Positions 6,411 to 14,024 of a stretch of DNA of 14,067 nt are shown in pieces. Numbering within the stretch: the stretch's first letter is position 1; each line of letters starts with the position of its first letter. Where the stretch lies: contig CAAEUX010000048.1 in assembly GCA_900759335.1 (NCBI GenBank), positions 1 to 14,067 on the forward strand, read 5' to 3'. This DNA is from an uncultured Collinsella sp. GTDB taxonomy: Bacteria; Actinomycetota; Coriobacteriia; Coriobacteriales; Coriobacteriaceae. Made by a program: the position numbers and the translations under genes. The notes under the pieces are model-generated. The model ran no database searches, was not told the DNA's origin, and saw only the letters and a program-made list of their open reading frames with translations.

Positions 6411-7538
6411 ATGACGACTTCTTATAAAACGATGGTGGTAAAGATCGGTTCGTCCACGGTGGTGGGCGCCGATGGCAAGGTCAACCGCGCCTTTATCGGC
6501 GGACTTGCCGATCAAGCCGCAGCGCTGCGCAAGCTCGGCTGGCGTCTGGTCGTGGTGAGCTCGGGCGCTATTGCCTGTGGCTATCCCGTGTTGGGCTTCG
6601 ACCGCAAGCCGGTCGGCGACCTTCCGAGCCTGCAGGCCTGCGCCTCGGCTGGTCAGTGCATCATCTCGTCGGCCTACGACGAGGAGTTCCATGCGCGCGA
6701 CCTGCTCACCTCGCTCGTGCTGCTCACGCGTCACGACACGGCGCGTCGCACGTCCTACCTGCACGCGCGCGACGCCCTGCTGCGTCTGGTGGAGCTGGGC
6801 GTGGTGCCGGTCGTCAACGAGAACGACACCGTTACCGTCGACGAGATCAAGTTTGGCGACAACGACACACTGGCGGCGCTCGTGAGCTGCCTGGTATCTG
6901 CCGATCTGTGCGTGACGCTCTCGGACATCGATGGTCTCTATACTGCCAATCCGCATGAGGACCCCACGGCCGAGTTTGTTCCTGTCGTGCATAAGATCGA
7001 TGCCAAGATTATTGCCTCGGCGGGCGATTCTTCCACATCGGTGGGCACGGGCGGCATGATTACCAAGATCCGCGCGAGTCGCATCCTGATGACGGCGGGC
7101 ATTCAGAGCGTGATTTGCTCGGGCGAGGAGCCCGATGCGCTCGTGCGCCTCGCCCGCGGCGAGAGCGTGGGCACGCTGTTCGATCCGCCGGCGGAGCGTC
7201 TGGACATCGCGCCCCGCAAGCTGTGGATCGCGCTGGGCGACAAGGCACATGGGTCGGTGACGGTTGATGATGGTGCTGCGAAGGCGCTGGTTAGCCGTGG
7301 CTCTTCCTTGCTTGCGGTGGGTATTCGCGAGGTCGATGGCCAGTTTGCCGAGGGCGATGTGCTCGATGTGTGCGATCCGAGCGGTATGGTCGTCGCCCGC
7401 GGTATCGCCGAGGCCGATTCGGACGTGCTGGAACTTGCTGCCGGTCGCCGCCAGGACCAGATCGCCAGCAACCGCCTGCTCGCTAACCTGGCCGAGAAGC
7501 CGGCGATACACAGGGATAACTTGATCGTATTTGCATAA
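6411..7538 (+). CDS. proB: Glutamate 5-kinase
   Basis: Phosphorylates L-glutamate to glutamyl 5-phosphate, the first and normally proline-inhibited step of proline synthesis. The 375-residue product has the amino acid kinase domain (about 1-255) followed by a PUA domain (about 270-355), the common bacterial form. Motifs are KIGSST at 11-16, SSGAIACG at 50-57, NENDTVTVDEIKFGDND at 136-152, SDIDGLY at 171-177 and VGTGGMITKI at 211-220. The ATG at 6411 has no convincing Shine-Dalgarno; a second ATG at 6432 would remove seven residues and is no better. It is 79 bp after pncB and ends at a strong hairpin. Its partner proA lies 1.6 kb downstream on the same strand, with a peptidase gene on the other strand between them. 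Very secure. Confidence 0.97.
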   Translation: MTTSYKTMVVKIGSSTVVGADGKVNRAFIGGLADQAAALRKLGWRLVVVSSGAIACGYPVLGFDRKPVGDLPSLQACASAGQCIISSAYDEEFHARDLLTSLVLLTRHDTARRTSYLHARDALLRLVELGVVPVVNENDTVTVDEIKFGDNDTLAALVSCLVSADLCVTLSDIDGLYTANPHEDPTAEFVPVVHKIDAKIIASAGDSSTSVGTGGMITKIRASRILMTAGIQSVICSGEEPDALVRLARGESVGTLFDPPAERLDIAPRKLWIALGDKAHGSVTVDDGAAKALVSRGSSLLAVGIREVDGQFAEGDVLDVCDPSGMVVARGIAEADSDVLELAAGRRQDQIASNRLLANLAEKPAIHRDNLIVFA

Positions 7539-7582
7539 AGAAAGACAGCACTGCGGATCGTTTCCCGCAGTGCTGTCTTTCT
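7539..7582. terminator. Bidirectional hairpin terminator after proB
   Basis: AGAAAGACAGCACTGCGG (7539-7556) pairs perfectly over 18 bp with 7565-7582, around an 8-base loop, starting on the base after the proB stop codon. The lower stem carries T-rich tracts at the 3' side on either strand (TCTTTCT), so it can serve proB and the converging hydrolase gene. Confidence 0.85.
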
Positions 7583-7583
7583 C

Positions 7584-7637
7584 GTGCCGGCACTTGGGGA
7601 CGTTCCTTTTGTGCCGGCAGGTGGGGACACTCCTTTG
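7584..7637. repeat. Two tandem copies of a 27-bp unit
   Basis: Copy 1 (7584-7610) and copy 2 (7611-7637) match at 22 of 27 positions. Each starts GTGCCGGCA, has a TGGGGAC core and ends TCCTTT. The array fits exactly between the bidirectional terminator and the stop codon of the hydrolase gene. It looks like a dispersed intergenic repeat family rather than a regulatory site. Confidence 0.8.
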
Positions 7638-9056
7638 TTAGAAGATCCGGCGCAGGTCTCCGCGGTTGAGTGCTTCGTCGAAGAGGTGCTTGAACACCAC
7701 GCCGCCGTGCAGGCCGTCGTGCTCGAACTCGTTGGTCACCCAGGCATGCGAGTTGCCCACGCGGCTGAGCGTATCGAGCTGCAGGCCCGAATCCACGTAC
7801 ATGTCGTCGAAATACACCGCGGCCTGGAGCGGAACTTCGTTGCAGGCCAGGCGCTGCGGGTCGTAGATCTTGTCCCAGCTGGTGTCTTCCATCAGCAGGT
7901 CCATGGCGGGCTTAAACGGCTTAAGCTCGGGCATCTGCTCAAACATCCACGGGAACATGGCCTCGCCGGTAAACATGAGCGGGCGTGCGAGCGTGTCGAA
8001 ATCGGCGCGGTGCGCCTTCTCTTCAGCCGCGGCCCAGCCAATGGGCATAGTGTCGCCGTCGGCGTATATGAACTCCTGCAGCGTCCAGTACAGCGGATTC
8101 GTGCGCGTGTTGGTGCGCTCGAAGGCGCGCATCAAAAAGCTGTCGGATACCGAGGAGCCGCAGGTCAGCGTGCCGTCGCCGTCAACAAAAGCGTGATCGA
8201 TAATCCAATGCATGCGCTCAAAGCTCGGCTTCATGCCAAAGTCGCTGCCCATGAGCTGTAGACGCTCGACCGTCATCGGCGAGCCGTCGGGCAGCACGGG
8301 CTTCTGGGCCTCGAGCGTATCGGCCAGGGCCGCCACGCGTTCGACGTCGGCGGGGTAGCGGTCGTAATACTGCTGAGTTTTAGCTGCCATGCGCGGGAAG
8401 GTGTGCGCGTAGACCTCGCTGGCGCTCGCTGGCACGTGTGGAATGCCGCCGCAGGTAAAGCTTGCCGCCACGCCTTCGGGGAAGAGCGACAGATAGCTCA
8501 ACGTCAAAAAGCCGCCGTAGCTCTGCCCGAGTGTGACCCAGGGCTTGCCGCCAAAGCCCACCAGACGCAGGTACTCAAAATCGCGCACGATGGAGCTGGC
8601 GAGGTGGCGCTTGAGGAAGTCGGCCTGCGAGCGTGCTGTATCGGCGCCGGCGGCCGTTGCGCGATCACCCAGTGCCTTGATCGTGCGTCCGTCCACGCAG
8701 CTACTGCGTCCGGTGCCGCGCTGGTCGGGAAGGACCACACGGAAGTGCTTGACGGCCTCCTCGATCCAGCCGTCGCTTGTAGGCGACAGCGGACGCGGGC
8801 TCTCGCCGCCGGGGCCGCCCTGCAAAAACAGGAGCAGCGGCAGATCGTCGTTGATGCGGTCGGGCGCGCAAACCACGCGGTAGAAGAGCTTGATGCTCTC
8901 GGGCGCGCCGGCGATGGGTGCCGGCATAGCGCCGCGGCGCATGGTGCTGCCGACGGCCAGGAGCATCGGCTCCAGGCCGCGCCAGTCAAGGGGGACGTCG
9001 ATGCTGTGGTCCTCGACGTAAAGGCCGGGGACGTGGTACGAAGTGATGAGGGCCAT
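7638..9056 (-). CDS. Proline iminopeptidase-like alpha/beta hydrolase (peptidase family S33)
   Basis: Probable aminopeptidase that removes N-terminal proline from peptides. The 472-residue product has the alpha/beta-hydrolase fold. Visible motifs are QGGPGGE at 79-85 (oxyanion loop, HGGPG in relatives, with Gln in place of His here), DQRGTGRSS at 111-119, the nucleophile elbow GQSYGG at 177-182 with Ser179, and a C-terminal EHDGLH segment at 445-450 with the likely catalytic histidine. This matches the longer actinobacterial-type prolyl aminopeptidases. The ATG at 9056 is chosen because GGAAG lies 6 nt upstream; the open frame continues to 9137 without support. A TAGAAT -10-like box lies at 9100-9095, with a poor -35. 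It converges on proB and diverges from proA. Fold is certain; proline specificity is likely but other S33 substrates are possible. Confidence 0.88.
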   Translation of the reverse strand: MALITSYHVPGLYVEDHSIDVPLDWRGLEPMLLAVGSTMRRGAMPAPIAGAPESIKLFYRVVCAPDRINDDLPLLLFLQGGPGGESPRPLSPTSDGWIEEAVKHFRVVLPDQRGTGRSSCVDGRTIKALGDRATAAGADTARSQADFLKRHLASSIVRDFEYLRLVGFGGKPWVTLGQSYGGFLTLSYLSLFPEGVAASFTCGGIPHVPASASEVYAHTFPRMAAKTQQYYDRYPADVERVAALADTLEAQKPVLPDGSPMTVERLQLMGSDFGMKPSFERMHWIIDHAFVDGDGTLTCGSSVSDSFLMRAFERTNTRTNPLYWTLQEFIYADGDTMPIGWAAAEEKAHRADFDTLARPLMFTGEAMFPWMFEQMPELKPFKPAMDLLMEDTSWDKIYDPQRLACNEVPLQAAVYFDDMYVDSGLQLDTLSRVGNSHAWVTNEFEHDGLHGGVVFKHLFDEALNRGDLRRIF

Positions 9057-9168
9057 GTGAGTCTTCCGTTCGTTGCGGTGTTTCGGGTTGACCAATTCTA
9101 CCGCCGCGGGCGAGGCCATGCGCAAATCGGCTACCATGGTTGCAAACTTCTAGGAGAAAGGGCCGCCC

Positions 9169-10455
9169 ATGTCGGTCGATATAGCCACGTATGTCCACGA
9201 TCTTGCCGTTGCCGCCAAGGCAGCGTCGGCCTCGCTTGCCACGGCGAGCGATGAGCAGCGCCAGGAGGCCGTGCGCGCCATGGCCGCAGCACTGCGCAAC
9301 GGTGTCGACTCCATCGTCGCCGCCAACGAGCTCGATATGTCCGCCGCGCGCGATGCGGGCACTTCGGCCGGTCTGCTCGACCGTCTGCTGCTGACGCCTG
9401 AGCGCGTCGAGGGCATGGCCGCCGGTTTGGAGAAGCTCGCCGAGCTGCCCGATCCCGTCGGCCGCGTGCTCGACCACCGCGTGCTTGCGAGCGGTGTGGA
9501 CCTGACCCGCGTGAGCGTGCCGTTGGGCCTGGTCGCCATGGTCTACGAGGCGCGCCCCAACGTGACGGCCGACGCCGCGGGCATCTGCATCCGTACCGGC
9601 AACGCCTGCATTCTACGCGGCGGCTCGCTGGCCTATCACTCATGTGCCATGATTGCCGAGCTGCTGGCCGATGCGCTCGAGGCCAAGGGCTTCCCGCGCG
9701 AGGCCGTGTCGATGATCGAGTCCACCGACCGCGAGGCCACCGGCGAGCTCATGAAGCTCCGCGGTATTGTCGACGTACTCATTCCGCGCGGAGGTGCAGG
9801 CCTGATCCAGCGCTGCGTGCGCGAGTCGCTTGTGCCGGTGATCGAGACGGGCACGGGCAACTGCCACATCTACGTGCATGAATCCGCCGACTTTGATAAG
9901 GCGCTCAACATTATCGTTAATGCCAAGACCCAGCGCGTAGGCGTGTGCAATGCCGCCGAGTCGCTGCTGGTCGACCGTGCTGTGGCCGATGCGTTTTTGC
10001 CCGCGGTCGTGACCGTGCTGCATGACCACGGCGTGCTGATTCACGGCGACGAGGCAACCTGCGCCGCATGCGCCGATGCCGGGCTTGTGGAGGGCGATGA
10101 CTACGTCGCCGCGACTGAGGAGGACTGGGGTCGCGAGTACCTGGCGCTCGAGATGAGCGTGAAGGTCGTGGCAAACGAGGACGAGGCCATCGCACACATC
10201 AACCGCTACGGCACGATGCACTCCGAGGCCATCGTTGCCGAGGACACGGATGCTTGCGAGCGCTTCCTGGATGCGGTCGATGCCTCGGCCGTGTACGCCA
10301 ACGCCAGCACGCGCTTCACCGACGGCGGCGAGTTTGGCCTGGGCGCCGAGATCGGCATCTCGACCCAAAAACTCCACGCCCGTGGCCCCTTTGCCGCCGA
10401 GGCCCTCACCACCTACAAATACAAGCTCCGCGGCACCGGCCAGGTCCGCCCCTAA
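9169..10455 (+). CDS. proA: Glutamate-5-semialdehyde dehydrogenase (gamma-glutamyl phosphate reductase)
   Basis: Reduces glutamyl 5-phosphate with NADPH to glutamate 5-semialdehyde, the second step of proline synthesis. The 428-residue product has the expected length. Motifs include VYEARPNVT at 125-133, LRGGSLAYHS at 149-158, IPRGGAGLIQ at 205-214, ETGTGNCHIY at 226-235 and the catalytic cysteine C260 in QRVGVCNAAES. The C-terminal GEFGLGAEIGISTQKLHARGP block is diagnostic of ProA. ATG at 9169 follows AGGAG (12 nt away) and AAAGG (7 nt away). The upstream gap of 112 bp is shared with the divergent hydrolase gene; no strong plus-strand promoter is visible there. It ends 14 bp before a bidirectional terminator. 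Very secure. Confidence 0.98.
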   Translation: MSVDIATYVHDLAVAAKAASASLATASDEQRQEAVRAMAAALRNGVDSIVAANELDMSAARDAGTSAGLLDRLLLTPERVEGMAAGLEKLAELPDPVGRVLDHRVLASGVDLTRVSVPLGLVAMVYEARPNVTADAAGICIRTGNACILRGGSLAYHSCAMIAELLADALEAKGFPREAVSMIESTDREATGELMKLRGIVDVLIPRGGAGLIQRCVRESLVPVIETGTGNCHIYVHESADFDKALNIIVNAKTQRVGVCNAAESLLVDRAVADAFLPAVVTVLHDHGVLIHGDEATCAACADAGLVEGDDYVAATEEDWGREYLALEMSVKVVANEDEAIAHINRYGTMHSEAIVAEDTDACERFLDAVDASAVYANASTRFTDGGEFGLGAEIGISTQKLHARGPFAAEALTTYKYKLRGTGQVRP

Positions 10456-10469
10456 ACCCCTCGTAAACG

Positions 10470-10510
10470 AAAACCGCCACAAAGGTGCCTGTCACCTTTG
10501 TGGCGGTTTT
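10470..10510. terminator. Bidirectional terminator between proA and the HD gene
   Basis: AAAACCGCCACAAAGGTG (10470-10487) and its exact complement (10493-10510) form an 18-bp stem around CCTGT. A-tract and T-tract ends serve both converging genes. The sequence is closely related to the hairpin at 11180-11220. Confidence 0.92.
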
Positions 10511-10525
10511 AGGTGGCGTGGGCGG

Positions 10526-11125
10526 TTAGGCCTGGAAGGTATCGCGGTCGGGGGCAAAGGACTGCATGGCCGCGATGGTACGGTCAAAGAGCTCGGGGAG
10601 CTCCCAGCCCAACATCTCGGCGCCCTGCGAAATCACGTCGCGCGAGCAGCCGGCGGCAAAGCGCTTGTCCTTGAACTTCTTCTTGAGCGACTTGGTCGTA
10701 AAGTCCATAACGCTCTTGCTCGGGCGCATGATGACTGCAGCGCCGATCAGGCCGGTGAGCTCATCGCAGGCAAACAGGATCTTTTCCATCTGCAGCTCGG
10801 GTTTGGGCAGCGAGGTGTTGAAGTCCGACGTGTGCGTCTGGATGGCGTGAATGAGCTCGGGAGACGCACCTTCGCCCTCAAGAATCTCGGCAGCATAGAT
10901 GGTGTGGTTCATGGGGTCGTCCTCATGCTCCTCCCAATCCAGGTCGTGCAGCAGACCGACGATGCCCCAAAACTCCTCGTTCTCGGGGTCGAACTCGCGC
11001 GCAAAGTAGCGCATAGTGCCCTCGACCGTCTCGCCATGGGTGATGTGGAACGGGTCCTTGTTGTGCTCGTTGAGCAGTTCGAACGCGCGGTCGCGGGTGA
11101 TTCCGGCGGTAAGCGGCTCTGCCAT
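10526..11125 (-). CDS. HD-superfamily hydrolase (COG2316-like)
   Basis: Predicted metal-dependent phosphohydrolase of the HD superfamily; substrate unknown. The 199-residue product has HITHGETVEGTMRYFA (27-42) with the first histidine(s), the HD doublet at 60-61 in GLLHDLDWE, and further histidines at 74, 93 and 98 (HAIQTHT). The segment CDELTGLIGAAVIMRPSKS (about 118-137) and the following Lys-rich stretch are typical of the COG2316 group of stand-alone HD proteins. ATG at 11125 has a strong AAGGAG 6 nt upstream. It lies 108 bp downstream of the CarD-family gene on the same strand, but a terminator between them suggests separate transcription. It is bracketed by two near-identical hairpins. 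Family confident, function not known. Confidence 0.88.
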   Translation of the reverse strand: MAEPLTAGITRDRAFELLNEHNKDPFHITHGETVEGTMRYFAREFDPENEEFWGIVGLLHDLDWEEHEDDPMNHTIYAAEILEGEGASPELIHAIQTHTSDFNTSLPKPELQMEKILFACDELTGLIGAAVIMRPSKSVMDFTTKSLKKKFKDKRFAAGCSRDVISQGAEMLGWELPELFDRTIAAMQSFAPDRDTFQA

Positions 11126-11179
11126 AAGGGACTCCTTGTGCTCGTGGGTATCGATAAGAATGAATACTACTAGAACAAG

Positions 11180-11221
11180 AAAACCACCACAAAGGTGCCT
11201 GTCCCCTTTGTGGTGGTTTTT
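11180..11221. terminator. Hairpin terminator after the CarD-family gene
   Basis: AAAACCACCACAAAGG (11180-11195) pairs with 11205-11220 over 16 bp, with T-tracts at both ends. It lies 13 bases past the CarD-family stop codon on the minus strand. Relative to the hairpin at 10470-10510 the stem changes CCGCC/GGCGG to CCACC/GGTGG, keeping all pairs. Confidence 0.88.
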
Positions 11222-11233
11222 GGTGCGGATGGG

Positions 11234-11719
11234 TTAGTTGAGGGCGGCTTGGGCTAGGCGGGCTTCGGCGTCCTCCTCGGTGACGCCCAGGGCCACGGCG
11301 AACTCCTCGATGGAGCGGCGCTTGGCTTCCTTGAGTACGCGCATGTAGTAGGAGCTGGGTTTTTTGTCTGCTTCCTCGGCCTGGCGAATACGGTGCATCA
11401 TGGTTTTTGCCACGCGGACCGTCTCGGGCGCACCCAGCTTAAGCTGCTGCTTAAAGTGCGTCTCCTCGAGCGAGCTGTTGCGCTCGGTAAAGGTGTCGCA
11501 CTCCAACTCGTTGTAGTGGCTCAGCAGGTGCTCGGCATCTTGCTGGGAGATGGCGGCATGCAGACGGTCGGCCTGCGCCACGGGGTACATGAGGATCGTC
11601 TGCGCATGTCCCTGCTTGGTCTCGAGCAACAACATGGGCTGCGGCGTGTCGTCCCTAAAACCGACGACGGTGCAGACTCCCTGACCCGGATGAATGACGT
11701 GTTGACCGATTGAGAACAT
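11234..11719 (-). CDS. CarD/CdnL-family transcription regulator
   Basis: RNA polymerase-binding regulator of the CarD_CdnL_TRCF family, which in characterised members binds the beta subunit and stabilises open promoter complexes, notably at rRNA promoters. The 161-residue product starts with the RNA polymerase-interacting domain (about 1-60, FSIGQHVIHPGQGVCTVVG). A helical C-terminal part follows (about 65-161), including RVAKTMMHRIRQAEEADKKPS-type helices and KEAKRRSIEEFAVALG near the end, as in the DNA-contacting domain of family members. ATG at 11719 follows a strong GGAGGT Shine-Dalgarno three bases away. A small palindrome lies just upstream of that. It is transcribed divergently from argS across about 340 bp. 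Family is secure; whether it is the main CarD of the cell cannot be told from one window. Confidence 0.9.
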   Translation of the reverse strand: MFSIGQHVIHPGQGVCTVVGFRDDTPQPMLLLETKQGHAQTILMYPVAQADRLHAAISQQDAEHLLSHYNELECDTFTERNSSLEETHFKQQLKLGAPETVRVAKTMMHRIRQAEEADKKPSSYYMRVLKEAKRRSIEEFAVALGVTEEDAEARLAQAALN

Positions 11720-11733
11720 GCTACCTCCAACTT

Positions 11734-11749
11734 ATACGAATTTACGTAT
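11734..11749. promoter_or_regulatory. Small palindrome in the CarD-family 5' region
   Basis: ATACG-AATTTA-CGTAT is a 5-bp inverted repeat with a 6-base spacer, directly upstream of the Shine-Dalgarno of the CarD-family gene. It may be an operator or a weak mRNA hairpin. A TATTCT -10-like box lies just upstream on the minus strand without a good -35. Confidence 0.3.
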
Positions 11750-11965
11750 GTCTAGAATAACACGCTGACGTGCGCAAACCTTCACTTTATGCAGGAAAAG
11801 CACACAACTCTGATAGGTAAGAGTATTCGATAACAGACGCAGCTCATTCACACCTTTATGCATTTTCAACGCCTGCATAATCTGCAGGCAGACCGGCATC
11901 TTTGAGTGACTCCATACAAGCTGTAGTCATTTTTGTGCATATGCAATATCTATTAGCTTTACCCT
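11750..11965. other. Intergenic region with short palindromes
   Basis: No supported gene. It is visibly more AT-rich than the coding sequence. It contains a perfect 7-bp inverted repeat GCCTGCA-TAATC-TGCAGGC (11871-11889) and three TATGCA hexamers spread across the region, one inside the palindrome GCATATGC near 11937-11944. These could be binding sites for a regulator of the divergent CarD-family and argS genes. No T-box motifs were seen. Confidence 0.35.
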
Positions 11966-11994
11966 GCGACAGTGCCCGTCGCTTGTGATAGAGT
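11966..11994 (+). promoter_or_regulatory. Candidate argS promoter
   Basis: GCGACA (11966-11971, four of six -35 bases), a 17-bp spacer and TAGAGT (11989-11994, four of six -10 bases). The predicted start near 12001 gives a leader of about 60 nt before the argS ATG. Confidence 0.45.
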
Positions 11995-12061
11995 GCTACA
12001 AACTCTGGCTTTTGCCCTACGAGTGACCAAGAGCTCGGGGGCTTTAACACAAGGAGGATCT

Positions 12062-13915
12062 ATGCCCGAGAAGATTGAAGAGCTGGTACGCGCTGCGCTT
12101 GCTGCGGCCCAGGAGGCCGGCGACCTTTCCGCATTTGAACTTGACGATTGCGCTATCGAGCGACCGGCTGACACTTCTCATGGCGAGTGGACCTCTACCA
12201 TGGCCCTGAAGTCCGCCAAGCTGGCCCACTGCGCCCCGCGCAAGATCGCCGAGGCCATCGTTGCCCATATGCCCGAGGACCCCGCGATCGAGAAGGTCGA
12301 GATCGCAGGCCCCGGCTTCATCAACTTCTACCTCTCCGTTGCCGTCAAGAATGCCATCTTTGGCGAGGCTCGCGAGAAGGGTATGGACTTCGCTAAGTCC
12401 AACGTCGGTGGTGGCCTGAAGACCCAGGTCGAGTTCGTTTCCGCCAACCCCGTCGGCCCCATGCACATCGGCCACGGCCGCTGGGCCGCGCTGGGCGACT
12501 CGCTCTGCCGCGTTATGGATCACGCCGGTTACGACATCCAGCGTGAGTTCTACATCAACGACCACGGCTCTCAGATGAATACCTTCGGCAACTCCATCAG
12601 CACGCGCTATATGCAGCTTGCCGACATCATCGCCAAGCAGGGCGTGGATATCGACGAGGCTCACAAGCTGCTGATCGCCGACCGCGACGCCTTTGTTGCC
12701 GACGAGAACGACGAGCATCCCGAGACCCATCCGTATCAGGACAACTTTGCCGAGACCCTGGGCAAGGACTCCTACGGCGGCGACTACATCATCGACGAGG
12801 CCGCCGAGTTCTGGCGCACCGACGGCGATAAGTGGGTCAACGCCGATCCGCAGGAGCGCATGGAGAGCTTCCGCGAGCGCGGCTATGTAAAGATGGTCGA
12901 CAACATGCGCGACCTTTGCCATGCCGTTAACTGCGACTTCGATCGTTGGTTCTCCGAGCGCTCGCTGTATGTGAAGGACACCGAGGGCGAGACCTCCGGC
13001 ACCTCCGCCGTCGACCGCGCTTTTGAGAAGCTCGACAAGATGGGCTATCTCTACACCAAGGACGGCGCCCTGTGGTTCCGCTCCACCGACCTGGGCGATG
13101 ACAAGGACCGCGTTCTGATCAAGTCCGATGGCGAGTACACCTACTTCGCCTCCGACGTTGCCTATCACTGGGATAAGTTCCAGCGCGTCGACCACGTCAT
13201 CGACATCTGGGGCGCCGACCACCACGGCTACATCGAGCGCGTCCGCTGCGTCTGCGATGCCTTGGGTTACCCCGGCAAGTTTGAGGTTCTGCTGGGCCAG
13301 CTCGTCAACCTGCTGCGCAACGGCAAGCCCGTCCGTATGTCCAAGCGTAAGGGCACCATGGTGACCCTGCAGGAGCTCGTCGACGAGGTCGGCTCCGACG
13401 CTGCCCGTTACACCCTCATCTCCAAGAGCTCCAACCAGATGGTCGACTTCGATATTGAGGCCGTCAAGAAGCGCGACAACTCCAACCCGGTGTACTACGT
13501 GCAGTACGCTCACGCCCGCGTGTGCTCCATCCTGCGCCGTGCCGCTGACGTTACGCCCGAGCAGGCTGACGAGATGGGCATGAAGGCCGTCGCCGCCAAG
13601 GCCATCGGTGAGAACGTCGATTACTCGCTGCTGACCGACCCGACCGAGCTCGCCCTTTCGCGCAAGCTCAACGAGCTCACCGACCTCATCGCCAGCTGCG
13701 CTCGCGACCGCGCCCCGTTCCGTCTGACGCACTTTGCTGAGGAACTCGCCGGCGACTTCCACAGCTTCTACGCTGCCTGTCAGGTGCTGCCGAGCGAGGG
13801 CCGTCCCGTCGACCCCGAGCTTTCGCGTGCCCGTCTGGCCGCTTGCGATGCCGTCCGTGTGACGCTCGCCCTGGTGCTCACCCTCGTTGGCGTTTCCGCG
13901 CCCGAGCAGATGTAA
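12062..13915 (+). CDS. argS: Arginine--tRNA ligase (ArgRS)
   Basis: Charges tRNA-Arg with arginine in the cytoplasm (class I). The 617-residue product carries the N-terminal additional domain typical of ArgRS (about 1-110, with the HGEWTSTMALK segment at 40-50 and AGPGFINFYL at 82-91), the catalytic domain with SANPVGPMHIGHGR at 127-140 (HIGH at 135-138), and the KMSKS-equivalent VRMSKRKG at about 424-431. An all-helical anticodon-binding domain follows to the C-terminus, including the YVQYAHARVCSI segment. The ATG at 12062 has a near-perfect AAGGAGG Shine-Dalgarno 5 nt upstream; in-frame codons further upstream lack one. It stands alone on the plus strand, divergent from the CarD-family gene and followed by a terminator. 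Very secure. Confidence 0.98.
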   Translation: MPEKIEELVRAALAAAQEAGDLSAFELDDCAIERPADTSHGEWTSTMALKSAKLAHCAPRKIAEAIVAHMPEDPAIEKVEIAGPGFINFYLSVAVKNAIFGEAREKGMDFAKSNVGGGLKTQVEFVSANPVGPMHIGHGRWAALGDSLCRVMDHAGYDIQREFYINDHGSQMNTFGNSISTRYMQLADIIAKQGVDIDEAHKLLIADRDAFVADENDEHPETHPYQDNFAETLGKDSYGGDYIIDEAAEFWRTDGDKWVNADPQERMESFRERGYVKMVDNMRDLCHAVNCDFDRWFSERSLYVKDTEGETSGTSAVDRAFEKLDKMGYLYTKDGALWFRSTDLGDDKDRVLIKSDGEYTYFASDVAYHWDKFQRVDHVIDIWGADHHGYIERVRCVCDALGYPGKFEVLLGQLVNLLRNGKPVRMSKRKGTMVTLQELVDEVGSDAARYTLISKSSNQMVDFDIEAVKKRDNSNPVYYVQYAHARVCSILRRAADVTPEQADEMGMKAVAAKAIGENVDYSLLTDPTELALSRKLNELTDLIASCARDRAPFRLTHFAEELAGDFHSFYAACQVLPSEGRPVDPELSRARLAACDAVRVTLALVLTLVGVSAPEQM

Positions 13916-13983
13916 GCTACGGGTCATTTGACCGTACAGACTTGGTTTAACTAAGCCTTGAAAGCCCGATCTCCCACTGAACT

Positions 13984-14024
13984 GCCTCCCATTTCTTGGA
14001 CATGAGAAATGGGAGGCTTTCTTT
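13984..14024 (+). terminator. Intrinsic terminator after argS
   Basis: GCCTCCCATTTCT (13984-13996) pairs perfectly with AGAAATGGGAGGC (14005-14017) over 13 bp around an 8-base loop, followed by TTTCTTT. It lies 68 bases past the argS stop and directly abuts the ATG of the next open frame, whose possible ribosome site (GGGAGG) is in the 3' arm. Confidence 0.85.

Noticed and set aside
11856..12050. Short minus-strand frame between the CarD-family gene and argS
   Set aside because: No ribosome site, not protein-like, and it overlaps the likely argS promoter and leader.
12000..12061. Possible T-box leader for argS
   Set aside because: The leader is too short and the T-box sequence (AGGGUGGNACCGCG) is absent.
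12044..13927. Open frame of over 600 codons on the strand opposite argS
   Set aside because: It exactly mirrors argS and arises from the GC-rich codon bias (few antisense stops). Its composition is Val/Gly/Ala/Asp-rich without recognisable motifs.
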